Shown in pieces: positions 52,479 to 63,356 of a stretch of 64,000 nt of DNA. The stretch is from positions 5,730,124 to 5,794,123 of the forward strand of contig QXEO01000546.1 in the NCBI GenBank assembly GCA_007115705.1, written 5' to 3'. A program made the translations under genes and the position numbers. How positions within the stretch are numbered: position 1 is the first letter of the stretch; each line of letters opens with the position of its first letter. Source of the DNA: Dactylis glomerata (lineage: Eukaryota; Streptophyta; Magnoliopsida; Poales; Poaceae). A model generated the notes under the pieces. The model was not told the DNA's origin, ran no database searches, and saw only the letters and a program-made list of their open reading frames with translations.

Positions 52479-53175
52479 AGCATCCCCAAGCTTAACTCCT
52501 GCTCATCCTCGAGTAGGTAAGTGATAACAAAAGAATAATTTTTGAGGTGACATGCACCTACACAATCTTGATCATGTATGCAAGCATTTGTGAGCTGGGA
52601 TCATAAGAACTTAAAACATGGGCATGAAAGATATAATCTTGACAATAAGAACTTAGCAACCATGTTGTAAACATGCAAATGAACACAACAATAAGACTCT
52701 TCGGATCTCTGGAACCTTCCGGGAAAAATAAGACTTCAGGAACTTGTTTTGTCCAATTCCGAGAATATTTCCTGTGTATCACTTCTGAAACACAAAAATA
52801 GCAGAAAACAGGGAACTGACACTGTGGCGACTTGTTAGTAGGTCAGTTCCGGAAAATGCATAAAAGTGCCACGAAGTGTAACAAAACAGTAGGAAAATGG
52901 TGTATAAACAAGCATGGAGCATCAAAAATTATAGATATGTTGGAGACGTATCAAGCATCCCCAAGCTTAACTCCTGCTCGTCCTCAAGTAGGTAAGTGAT
53001 AACAAAAGAATAATTTTTGAGGTGACATGCACCTACACAATCTTGATCATATATGTAAGCATTTGTGAGCTGGGATCATAAGAACTTAAAACATGGGCAT
53101 GAAGATATAATCTTGACAATAAAAACTTAGCAACCATGTTGTAACATGCAAATGAACACAAACAAAATATCATGA
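52226..53175 (-). repeat. About 475-bp tandem duplication across the LTR/PPT junction of element F
   Basis: The segment 52226-52700 (start of the LTR, PPT, and about 220 bp of 3' internal region) is followed by a second copy at 52701-53175 with several substitutions. TCGGATCTCTGG at 52226 and 52701 marks the period. The second copy contains a truncated, non-terminal LTR start (TGATACGTCTCCAAC-like, ending at about 52956) preceded by its own PPT. Confidence 0.8.
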
Positions 53176-55904
53176 AAATGAAACAATGAAAGTCAAACGT
53201 GTGTTCAAATCATAAGGAAAAACATACAAATGGTTTTCAGCTTGTCCTTCATAGAGAGCAAAACATAAATGCATAGGACACCTTCAAGTTTAAGAGGGCA
53301 ACTAGATACAAATAATTTGAGAACAAGTGAAACCAACAATATGAATCAATCAATGAACTTTGGGACAATGCATATCACACTAAGAATGACAACTATGCTC
53401 TCTTAGACGGTGCATAAAGAAAGAAGGTGGTGACTCAACATAAAAGTAGAAGAAAGGCCCTTCGCAGAGGGAAGCAATGATTGCAAGTTTTATAACCTTC
53501 AAAAATTATGGTACTTACCGGCTTTGAGCTCTCATTGCCCCCATCATAAGCATCTTGAATGGTTAAAGTTAATGCGAGAACAATTATGATGCATATGCTT
53601 GACAAATAATAAGTTGAAAACCTCGTGCCCCGTGAATACGAGTACCCAAATCTCATGCTACTTTACTTAGAGTCCCAAGCAAGGCTCTTATCATTGTAAA
53701 TATATGCATATCATTGAGAACCGCCAATGGGGTACCTCCGTGCCCGATGACATGGAACAAGCCCACACCAAAATGACAGGACAAGCAGACAATGAACACC
53801 TCGACATCTCTTTTATTTGCCTTTTGTTTAGCTTTTTATTGTGAGATGCGTCGTCGAATGTTCACCATGGGTATGCTGCAAATTTCCACCATGAATTATG
53901 CATGGCTTAGATTAGCGGCCCGGCGTTTCCCTAACACATATACAAACTCCATGATCCCCGCAAGATTCCCAATTCATTTCACACTGCGGGCATCCATAAA
54001 CAAAAGATCACGATATCAACTCAAATAAGAAGTGCAATGTTGAAAGCTTGCCCCATGACAGCATGGCTGGGCTAGAATCCAACTTACAACTTGCAAGCAT
54101 AACAACTCAACATAAGAGACCACAATGTCAAATTTTTAAGAACAGGAAAAACTAAAGTGTGCCTTCCGGTTCGTGAGAGCTTTACTGACCGAATTTCGCA
54201 TAACACTGGTAAGGTTTAATTTGAAGAGAAAATAAAAGCAAGTCAAATTTACTTGGAATAGCAAATTGCTTAATTTGTAGGTATGTATGGTGGACACGTT
54301 TGGAAAACTTTGGCTTTTTAGGAGTTGGCTGCACGAGTAGAGTAGGCCTTATACGTCGGTACAAGGCGAGGGGCTAGCAAAAGCTGGGAGCGACCAACTA
54401 AGAGAGCAATAATGGCCATAGTCGATGCAAAGCGACAAAGTCACATTAAAGAAGCATAAGAATGGCATCAAAAGTCAATAAAATAATGAATCATAAAGGC
54501 TATTGGCGACTTTGTAAGAGTTAACCTGTGTGAGCATTGCGCCAAGTCAACCCAAATAAAACATCAAGGAGAAAACCAAAATAAATGCTTCCTAGCAATA
54601 AAAAACAATGCATGATTTTTTCAAAGGCTCATTAAGCAATCTCAGTTATTTGAGACAAGTCATGCTATACAGGCAAAACCACTAAGCATACTATCAAAAA
54701 GACACCAAGCATGACATGAAAAAGCCGAAGCCGCAGTCTACACAAGCTCCTTCTTGTACCACTTTTTGCACAAAGCTTTTTCTCTTTTCCAACACCATTT
54801 GAAATTTTTAAAGACACCTCTTTTGATGAAAACCAATAAAGATCAGAGGCAAAAATACACCTTGATGAAAAGATATTGCAAGGTCTGAACGCAAATCAAG
54901 GCAAAAACGAAACCAAAAAGTAGTAGCGGAAAAAGTAGAACACCGGTGTGAATTGTAAGAATGAAAAACTAAGTGTTCTTTGCAAATGAAAACGAGTACA
55001 TATCCTCCAAAGGAAATTTGTTGGGGTCCAACCATTTATTGCAGCAAACAAACAAACTAAAACAACTAAGAAAACTAAAACAACTGACGCTCCAAGAAAA
55101 ACACATAGTGCATGAAGCAATAAAAATATAGTGTTTTGAAAGGTGACCTGATTTTTGCCGATGAAGAAGGGTGCCTCGGGGGCATCCCCAAGCTTTTAAG
55201 CTTGTACTTCTTGGATATTTATTGGGGTGATGCATGGGCATCCCCAAGCTTGAGCTTTTGTCCATTCTTCAACTCATCTCATCATTCTCCAATCCCTACA
55301 CTTGAAAACTTCCTTCATACAAAACTAAACACAATTCTATTAGCAACATTAGTGCAAGCATAACATATAATCAACCCTCTTTTGCTTCAGGTTTCAACTC
55401 AAAACCACCACATATATAGAAAATACTACTGTAGCAACTTCTCTAAAAGCTCCATGATCAAAAGAACTCAAAAGAAAGCGATAAAGTGGCAAACACAAAT
55501 ATTGGCAGAAATCTGTCAAAACTGAACAGCTGACAAAGGTCGAATTTTTAGGGGTTTCTGTTGCTCAAATCAAAAAATGTTCAACTAACAAAAATTTGGA
55601 TATAACTTGGGGCATATGCAGAAGAAATCTCAGGTCTAAAAGATATACAGAGAATTTATACGAATTTTTACGGTGCAGCACCGAAAACAGTTTCAGGACA
55701 GCAACATCCCCAAATCTTTACCTCACTCGAATTAGAGGCTTCTCTTGGCACAAAAATGAAATAAACAAGATAAGGAGCGGTCATTACAGTATTAATGACT
55801 TCCAAGACTCAAATAAAAGAAAAAGTACTGAAAAGAAAACATTGGGTTATCTCCCAAGAGTGCTTTTCTTTAACACCTTTGAGCTAGGCGCAGAAAATTG
55901 CGAA
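53176..55904 (-). other. Noncoding 3' internal region of element F
   Basis: It is the inverted counterpart of 46745-49450 in element A. PPT-like motifs GCATCCCCAAGCTT occur at 55182-55195 and 55238-55251 (complement of the A doublet). No coding frame was found. Confidence 0.7.
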
Positions 55905-56596
55905 TCAAGTAATATCAATAGGTGAAGTGCTAGTTACCTTAGTAGGCTCCTTGAAGGTTCCCGAAGATGATTCAACCTGCAAGTCACCCTTAGTGGAACT
56001 AAGAGTCTTACCAATATTAAGAACATATTGAGATTTAAGCGCAGAAACCTTGGGAACATACATAAATTTTTGCTCTTTTCCAACAAACACTTTCTCTTTC
56101 TTAAATTTAAGAGAAGATTAAGCTAAGAGTTTCCATAGACTCCTCTAGTTTACCAATCCTTAAATTTTGATTATCAAGAGTAGTGCTAGCCTCTAAAATG
56201 GTAATCCTCTTACCAATGTTTTCTACTAGTTCACTAACTCGGCTAGCATTTTCTAGGATATTTGGCAAACTTTTCTCTAAAGAGCTGAGGCTTTTCTACC
56301 ACCTCCTCCAAGGTGGTCTCGGTTTTAGCAACATGAATAGGTGGTATTCCCACTAAACTTTCAATTATAGTGCATGCTTCTCCAGCGGGAGAACCCAGAA
56401 AATTACCTCCTGTAAGAGTATCGAGAACATACCTATTCCAACTAGATATACCAACATAAAAATTTCTAAGGAGGATCGTGGTAGAGTGCTTTTTGGTACA
56501 CCTATGATGAGCATTGTTAATACGATACCAAGCATCTTTTAAACTTTCTCCCCCTTGTTGCTTAAAACTACAAACTTCTACTTCAGGATTACTCAT
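55905..56596 (-). pseudogene. Short degraded gag-like ORF of element F
   Basis: From the ATG at 56596 there are 117 codons open (MSNPEVEVCSF; GESLKDAWYRINNAHHRCTK; TLTGGNFLG) down to a stop at 56243. These are Athila gag core motifs, but the first part of the gag core is missing. Below the stop, in other frames, a coiled-coil segment (LENASRVSELVENIGKRI) and a C-terminal piece ending IDIT at 55905 continue the gene. The protease and linker seen in A are absent, so this is an internally deleted remnant. The gag differs clearly from that of A although LTRs and 3' regions are shared. Confidence 0.65.
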
Positions 56597-56762
56597 TTTA
56601 ACAAACTAAAAGCAAACAATAAAACAGCTACCAAGGATTCTAATTTTTTTTAGGTTTTTGACATAAAACGATTGCAGGTAAAATAAATAAATTAAAGCAA
56701 AACAATAAAACAAAGTAAAGGATGTGTGTGTGAAAACTCCCTCGCAGAAGTCTTCTACTTTC

Positions 56763-56779
56763 TCCCGGCAGCGGCGCCA
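56763..56779 (-). other. Primer-binding site of element F
   Basis: On the minus strand TGGCGCCGCTGCCGGGA starts 10 bases after the TSD-defined LTR end. A second, relic PBS lies inside the LTR at 56840-56857. Confidence 0.75.
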
Positions 56780-56789
56780 GAAAAGAAGC

Positions 56790-58514
56790 TGCTTGCGTTT
56801 GATGGCGCCCAGTTGACGAGGGAGATTATTCTTCTTCGTTCCCCGGCAACGGCGCCAAAAGAGGCTGCTGGCGTGTAGCAGACGGTCCTTGTGCATGGTG
56901 AATAACCAGCCCGTTGGGAACCCCAAGAGAAAGGTGTGATGAGTATAGCAGCTAGTTTTCCCTCAGTTAAGAAACCAAGGTTTATGTTCTTGGAGAGGAG
57001 AGACAAACGACTGAAGGTGATGCTTGCTAGCTTGCGACAGCTCAGGACAATTTATATATGGCGCCTCATCCAAGCTTTGCTTGCTAACTGCAACGCGGAA
57101 CCTGCACACAACACAACCAAGTACTTCGTTCCCAACTTGCGATGAGGTTGTCAATCTCACCGGTTTGCTTGAAACAAAGGTTATGAGCGTATTGAGTGGA
57201 AAACAATAGAGTATGCGAGTAAAGTAAACAGTGCGAGTAAAGTAAACAGGTGATAGCAATATGATGGAAATAGGACCGGGATCCACAGTTCACTAGTGGT
57301 GTCTCTCCATAAGATAAATAACACATGCTGGGTAAACAAATTACAGTTGGGCAATTGATAGAATAAAGATAAACGTGATATGTCAAGAAGATCAGTATGA
57401 GATTTACTCTGGGCATTACAACAAAATACATAGACCGCCATCTAACTGCATCTATGACTAATAATCCACTTGTGGTGAATCAATCCGAGAACTCCACAAG
57501 TTAAGTTGCGAACAACAGATAATTGCATTAAGCAAAGTGTGTAATGTAAACAAAGCATATGCCCTTGAGCATATAAATGTTGTTTTCTCCCTAGTAGCAA
57601 CAGCACATCTACAACCTTAGAGGTTTCTGTCACTCCCCCAGGTTAAATAGAGGCATGAACCCACTATCGAGCATAAATACCCCCTCTTGGAGTCACTAGC
57701 AACTACTCGGCCAAGATAGCTACTAACAACGGAGAGCATGCAAGATCAAAACAACATAGAGATAACAAAAGATAATATTCAGTACAGCAACTTAATTATA
57801 ACACCAATATTCATTGGATCCCAACAAACCAAACATGTAGAATTACATAACGGTGATCTCAATCATATAGGGAAGCTCATGAGATCTAAACATGAAGCAC
57901 ATGGTGGAGAAGACAACCATCCAGCTACTGCTATGGACCCATAGTCCAAGGTAGACTACTCACTCATCGCTCCGGAGGCAAGCATGGCGATGAAGAAGAC
58001 CTCCGGTGGCGATTCCCCTCTCCGGCAGGGTGCCGGGAAGAGCTTCTGGACCCTCCCGATCTTCGGGTCGACGGCGGCGCGGACTGCGATGTGTTCTGGA
58101 AAAGTGATCGGTACTTAGGTTTTTTCCGTCGGGGGGTCTTTATAGGCGAAGGGGCGATGTCAGAGGAGGGGCCAGGCCCCCTCACACCATGGCGACGCGG
58201 CCAGGCCCCTGGCCGCGCCAGCATGGTGTGTGGGGTCCCTGTGGCCCACCTCCTACTCTCCTTCAGATCTCTGGATGCTTCCGGGTAAAATAAGACTTCA
58301 GGAACTTGTTTTGTCCAATTCCGAGATATTTCCTGTGTATCACTTCTGAAACATAAAAACAGCAGAAAACAGGGAACTGGCACTGTGGCAACTCGTTAAT
58401 AGGTTAGTTCCGAAAAATGCATAAACGTGCCACGAAGTGCAACGAAACATTAGGCAAATGGTGTAAAAACAAGCATGGAGCATCAAAAATTATAGATACG
58501 TTGGAGACGTATCA
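56790..58514 (-). repeat. 5' LTR of element F, with extended 3' end
   Basis: It is 1,725 bp, minus strand TGATACGTCTCC...GCAAGCA. The distal 76 bp (56790-56865) lies beyond the point where the A LTR ends and holds a relic PBS (56840-56857) plus leader-like sequence. The same extension occurs in the other F LTR. Confidence 0.85.
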
Positions 58515-58519
58515 TCCGC
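58515..58519. repeat. TSD of element F (right, TCCGC)
   Basis: It is identical to 42378-42382. Confidence 0.9.
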
Positions 58520-60285
58520 CACCGCCACCGCCGCCGCCATGGGGGCTGCCTGGTGGGGATGGCAAAGGGTCGCGTCGTCTTTTACTCTCGCCGTCCTGCG
58601 ACTGATCTCTACAGCTACGACGGCTTCCCTCTGTTCTTCATGGAGATGGATCATCATCACGGTGGCGGGAGCCTTGCCTTTTGTCATCGTGGTGGCGGCG
58701 GAGCGGGAGCGATGCTTATCCTTGTCACCGCCACGGTGCGCGCGTCGTCATGGCAAGATCATTCCCTCGCTTGGATCCGCCGCTCTGCTGGCTTCCCATC
58801 GTGGCGGATCGTCTCTGCGTCCGGCGTCATGGCTTCGCCCTCGCTTGCCATCATTGCCGCGTATGATGATTCCTCCCTTTTGGACTTCGAACGTCTTATA
58901 CTTTGGTGGCGGCATGTTGGTCTTATGGCGGGGGGCAGCATTGTCTTGTTGGTATCCGTAAGCAGGGCAGTTCTTGTGGGGTGGCGATGGATTTCTCTGT
59001 GGGCCTTTGCCATTTGGTTTGTCATCGAAGGATATTGCGATGACGTTCGCCCGGTTGCGAGCTTCTCTTCTTCGGATTTCTGAGGATCTAGTATGAGATT
59101 CATTATCAGGGCGCGTACCATAGTTGCCAGCCCCCCGAGCTTTAGAGGCAGTGTTGGACCTGCATAGCGCGGGATCAGATTCGAGCCATCGTGACGACGT
59201 AGCTTTCTCCTGCTGCACTAATGCTTTGGTCATCAGTTTCACCGCCGTCTCTAGGGCTGCTGGACTCTTATTATGCTCCAATAGCTCCTTTGCAGCCACG
59301 ATATTCTCAATGGGTGTAGCCCTGACTTCATCGTGGTTCTTATCCACATATGGTGGATTCTTGATGTACATCTTGGCCAGAGTTTCCGCTGTTGGTATGG
59401 TGAACTCAAGGTTTCGCACCAGCTGCGGGTCGCCTCCCTCAGCCATCTGGTTCTGGATGTGAGTAACATACTTCTCCTCCATATTCCTTGCGCGCTTCAG
59501 CCTGTCTTGAGCTTTAGCAATGTCGCCATCAAGCTGCTAGCCCATCTTCTCGACTCGCTTTGCTTCCTTGAGGAGTGCTTGCCTTTTCTTCTCGAGATCG
59601 TTCACATCCCTGACATAGTCAGGGGTGATTGGATCTGCTAGAGTTCCGTACACGACCTTATCCAGCAGGGTCGTGAAGTCTTCTGGGTGCTGGTCCTCGG
59701 GGATGGCGGGTTACGGAGGCCTGGGTCCGTCATGGATCTCAGGAAGTTGTTCCATGGCGGGATCAGCGGCTGGTGGCAGGTTTCCCTGCTCTTTGCCGGC
59801 ATCTCCGTCATGGACTGCCTGAGATGGCGGATCTCCGGTTGTCTGCCCAGCCTCATCTCCTTTGTTGGTTACGAACACCTGCTTGGCTGCTGCTTGCTGT
59901 TCTTTAAGTGTCTGCTGCGCTAATTCCGCCTCGATTTTTCTCATGGCTGCGTCATAATGGTCAGAATCATAGCCCTTGCTGTCCCAGTCATCCGATTCAC
60001 CACTTTTGTGAAGTGCCTCAAGGATGGATTCACCTGGGCTATCTTATCCATTGGAGGTAGATCCCGAAGTGATACCTGCGAACGCAACAAGGCAGTACCG
60101 TGGTGTCTCTAACGCCAGATTGCTCATGGCGGATTCACAGCGGTCTTCCACCACTTCCTCTACCTCTAGGCGGGCTGGGTGGGATTGTTTTTTAGATCCG
60201 ATCTAGGCAACTTGGAAAGTTCCAGATCCGATGAGTCCTCCTCTGTATCCAGCTCGAAAGCGGTCCGTTTGGGGATTTCAGCCAT
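58520..60285 (-). pseudogene. gag: N-terminal half of Tat-type gag of element E, with stops and frameshifts
   Basis: A likely start is the ATG at 60285 (MAEIPKRTAFELD), 242 bp inside the PBS. The frame is then broken by stops near 60166, around 59950 and near 59540. Open stretches include AELAQQTLKEQQAAAKQVF (about 59940-59870) and MEEKYVTHIQNQMAEGG onward (59482-58748). It is charged and coiled-coil-like, as in Tat gag N-termini. It is separated from the gag core at 42377 by element F. Confidence 0.65.
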
Positions 60286-60524
60286 ACCAATCCGCCGGAA
60301 ATTAGTTTCCGTGGTGGGGGTAGGGTTTGTCTCTCCAATGAAGATATGGATATCTCCGATCGGAATGATGGTGAATCGAGCAGGGTCTTCTCTAGCCGGC
60401 ACCTAGAGGTTATCCGCTGGGACGATGGGGAAGCCGGAATCGTAGAGACGCGCCCGATGGCGACGGTGTCGCTGATGCCTGCGAAGGCGGATCCCGCCTA
60501 AATCCGCGCTCCAGACGCGCTTTG

Positions 60525-60543
60525 CCCCATGGTGGGCGCCAAC
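60525..60543 (-). other. Primer-binding site region of element E
   Basis: On the minus strand GTTGGCGCCCACCATGGGGC follows the 5' LTR end directly, as in other Tat-lineage elements. Confidence 0.75.
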
Positions 60544-61089
60544 TATCATGGTTTTGTCAACAGATCTGCCATAGAGGTAGGTGTATGGCGGTTTGTGGAA
60601 GGGGGTGAACACGGCGGAGCGATCCAGGATGGTGGTAGCACGAGTTTACCCAGCTTCAGATCCCACAACGGTGGCGAGATCCTACGTGCTGCTATAATTC
60701 ACTATATGGAAACAAGTCTTCGGTTACAATGAGGAGGTTGGCTATCTCACTATGCGATCTGCCGTAAACCTAGCTATTGAGTTGTCTCTTCTCTTCTCTC
60801 AAGGGCTGCTCCACGCCGGGCTTATAAAGGCGCCTGGCGTGGGCTACACGTTGGTACCGGAGCGGATACAACTTGGAGTCCTAGACTAAGTCCTATGCGT
60901 GTACTACAAGGTAATCTGCCATGGGCCTGTCTCTGGATCCGCCATAAGCGCCTGCGTCCAGTACCGCCATGATGTCACCAGCAACTGGGCCGCCCGGTAG
61001 GCAATCCGCCATACCACCCCTGATGGGCCACCCTGGCTTGTTGATTTAGGATTACGTCGCTGGTATACCTATTTGGTATATCCCCAACA
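60544..61089 (-). repeat. 5' LTR of element E (546 bp)
   Basis: It matches 32256-32800. The terminal TG/CA on the left side has decayed (TATCATGG for TGTCGTGG), a cluster of CpG-type transitions. Confidence 0.92.
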
Positions 61090-61094
61090 CTCTG
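61090..61094. repeat. TSD of element E (right, CTCTG)
   Basis: It is identical to 32251-32255. Confidence 0.92.
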
Positions 61095-61990
61095 GTTGTC
61101 GCGTCATTCTTGACGCTGATTCTTGTGCTGTTCAGGATCGTCGCACACAGGCCCTGGTTGGGGCTGGCCCTCGCAGCCGTGACGCTCCAGGGCTTTGGGA
61201 GTTAAACTGGCTTCATGTTCCTTCCGCTGCCACTTCACCTGCCAGTTCTCCTGCGGTTCTCGCCTCCGCCACCAGCTCTTTTCAGCAGTGGGATCATCGT
61301 CTTGGTCACCTTTGTGGCTCTCGCCTGTCGTCATTAGTTTATCGTGGTCTTCTGGGGTCTGTCTCAGGAGATGTGTCTTTAAAATGTCAGGGCTGTAGGT
61401 TAGGCAAACAGATTCAGCTACCCTATCCTACTAGTGCATCTGTATCTCAGCGAACTTTTGATTTGGTTCATTCATATCTTTGGGGTCTGGCTCCTTTCGC
61501 TTCGAAAGGGGGCCATCGATACTATATTTTATTAATAGATGATTTTTCCCGGTACACTTGGTTGTATTTTATGCGCTCTCGCAGCGAGGTGCTCTCCATA
61601 TATCAGGGTTTTGCGGCCATGGTCCGCACTCAGTATTCTACACCCATTCATGTGTTTCGTGCTGACTCTGCTGGGTGAGTATATCTCCCAGCTGTTGCGT
61701 GGTGTTCTTGCTAAGCAGGGCACTCTCACTCAGTTCTCCTGTCCCGGTGCGCATGCTTAGAATGGCGTTGCTGAGCGTAAGCATCACCATCTTCTTGAGA
61801 CCACCCGTGCCATGATGATTGCTCCTTCCGTACCGCCACATTTTTGGGCTGAGGCCGTCGCTACGTCGGCTTACCTCATTAACATTCAGCCTTCTGCCGC
61901 TCTGTAGGGTGGTATACCTCTCGAGCATCTATCTGGTCCTTCTCCAGACTACTCGATGCTTTGCTTGTTTGGTTGTGTTTGCTATGTTCT
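61095..61990 (+). pseudogene. pol: Protease end and integrase fragment of Copia element D
   Basis: It resumes the frame cut at 32250: SGCRVILDADSCAVQDRR, then the pre-integrase zinc motif (WDHRLGH; CQGCRLGK) and the integrase core. The first catalytic Asp position reads HSYLWGL (Tyr instead of Asp). The second Asp is in FRADSAG, after which one extra base shifts the frame at about 61676. The Glu region GVAERKHHH is present, but stops occur just before it (about 61758) and at about 61906. Element G cuts the gene at 61990, so RT and RNase H are missing. Confidence 0.85.
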
Positions 61991-63355
61991 TGTAACAACT
62001 CAGAAATTGTAATCCACTTCTTATTAAATAAAGTACCAAATTTTGGACCCAGATAAAACTTTTATCCATTATTTCATGCATACATGTATTTTCTATTATA
62101 TGTATTCTATGATTTCATGTGTGCTATTTTTGATTGTGCATTGGTTAGTTAATTCTAAGTTAACCAACAGAAGCAATTGAGAAGAATTATAGGAACCAAA
62201 GAAACCAGAAATAAAAATGTTAAACAAAAAGAGAAGAATAAGATGATCTAGGAAATCTGTTTGACTACCCTACTTTGAGCCCTTGGATTAAGAAATCTAC
62301 AACTCACCTCAGTGTTTGGCCAGTAAGTTGAGCTTAACCAAGTCATATACTCACTCAACCAAGAAGTGGCTACTCAAAAATCAAACCAGAACATCACTCA
62401 AACTTCAACCAAAGTTTGAATCTGAAACAGTGACTATACTCAAAAATGCAAATAAGATTTCTGCAAAACTCAACCTTTCTCTATAACAAAAATATGACTG
62501 GAAACCTTGGCCAATTTGTTGATCACCCAAAGTGGAAAATTTCAAAAATTCAAATTTCAAACTCTTGCGGGCATTTCGTCGAACACTGGCAGAGATGAAT
62601 CGAGCAAATCTTGATTCACTGTGAAGATCACTGTTTTGGTTCGCTCGAGGACTGTAGCCATACTCCTGGACGATGCCACGGTCGAGCTCAGTGCCCCCTG
62701 CCCCGACCCGAGCCGTGAGAAGGGGAGGAACGAAGAGAAACACGCCCAGGGCCCCCTCCCGGACCTTCTTCTTCCTGCACGATGCCGACCGCCCTGGAGG
62801 CGCCAGAGCCGACCCACAGCCCACCGCAGCCGAGCCGACACCCTCCCAGCACACCCCCGAGGCCACCGTGCCCGGAGCGAGCTCCAAACGCCGCTAGGAC
62901 CCCCGTACTGGCCACCTTCTGGTCGCCTTGTTCCCGGCCTCCAGAGACGATCCCAGAAGACGCACACCATCGCCGCAGCCTATTCCCACTCCCCTCTCTT
63001 CCTCTCTCCCTCGGAAACATCCGATCTCTGCACGGGAGCGCCACCGCGTTCTGGAAGATTCCGGCCACCATTGGAGCTGCTGCTGGTGCGAGGTGGAGGA
63101 GTTGAGCAACCGCGGCCGATCTGCATCACCGCCGTCAAGTTCTTCTTCCTCTCCGTCATGCCCTCGCTGTCGAACACTCTTCACTGCAACGCCGGTGAGC
63201 CCCTGGCCTGTCCCGAGGTAGACGACGACGATGCACCATTGGATCTTGATCCAACGGAAGCATACCAGTTCGGGATTCTAATTAGGTCTGACGAGTGGAC
63301 CCCATCTGTCAGGCTCGGTTTTAAAACATTTCCGCCCCGCGCGAAACGGTATCGG
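61991..63355. mobile_element. Element G: probable LTR of another retroelement inserted in D
   Basis: The D pol frame stops at GCTATGTTCT and an unrelated sequence begins TGTAACAACTCAG, a common Gypsy LTR start. The first 600 bp is AT-rich. From about 62620 it is GC-rich with leader-like features, and long ORFs on both strands there come from composition. No PBS, gag or second LTR is visible, so the family and orientation are open. Confidence 0.45.
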
Positions 63356-63356
63356 N
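63356..63356. other. Single ambiguous base (N)
   Basis: This is the only N in the window. The sequence character changes at this point, so it may mark an assembly join. Confidence 0.9.

Larger units (their letters stand above)
42383..58514 (-). mobile_element. Element F: non-autonomous Athila-type retrotransposon, interrupted by A
   Basis: Minus strand. The 5' LTR is 56790-58514 and the PBS (Asp-tRNA type, TGGCGCCGCTGCC) is 56779-56763. A short degraded gag follows, then about 3 kb of 3' noncoding sequence with a partial tandem duplication, then the 3' LTR (52478-51261 continuing at 42900-42383). Element A is inserted in that LTR. The TSD TCCGC defines the ends. The TSD-bounded LTR is longer than that of A because its 3' end includes 76-78 bp with a relic PBS. 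No protease or pol was found. Confidence 0.88.
32256..61089 (-). mobile_element. Element E: Tat-lineage Gypsy retrotransposon with antisense ORF, interrupted by F
   Basis: The LTRs are 32256-32800 and 60544-61089, with TSD CTCTG (32251-32255, 61090-61094). The interior is split by element F (42383-58514). On the minus strand the order is LTR, PBS (TTGGCGCCCACC), gag, protease, RT, RNase H, a second RNase H, integrase. Beyond the end of pol lies a plus-strand, multi-exon antisense ORF. This order and the antisense ORF define the Tat lineage (RIRE2/Grande type). By eye the LTRs differ at about 20 of 545 positions (3.7%). Gag-pol carries two nonsense codons plus the F insertion. Confidence 0.9.
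30216..61990 (+). mobile_element. Element D: Copia retrotransposon, degraded, interrupted by E and then by G
   Basis: The parts are 30216-32255 and 61095-61990, which join in the pol reading direction once E (32256-61089) and its TSD are removed. It has a short 129-bp LTR, a Met-tRNA PBS, gag, protease and integrase segments with many stops. The RT, RNase H and 3' LTR are missing because the element is cut at 61990 by another insertion. This is the oldest layer of the right-hand nest. Confidence 0.85.
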
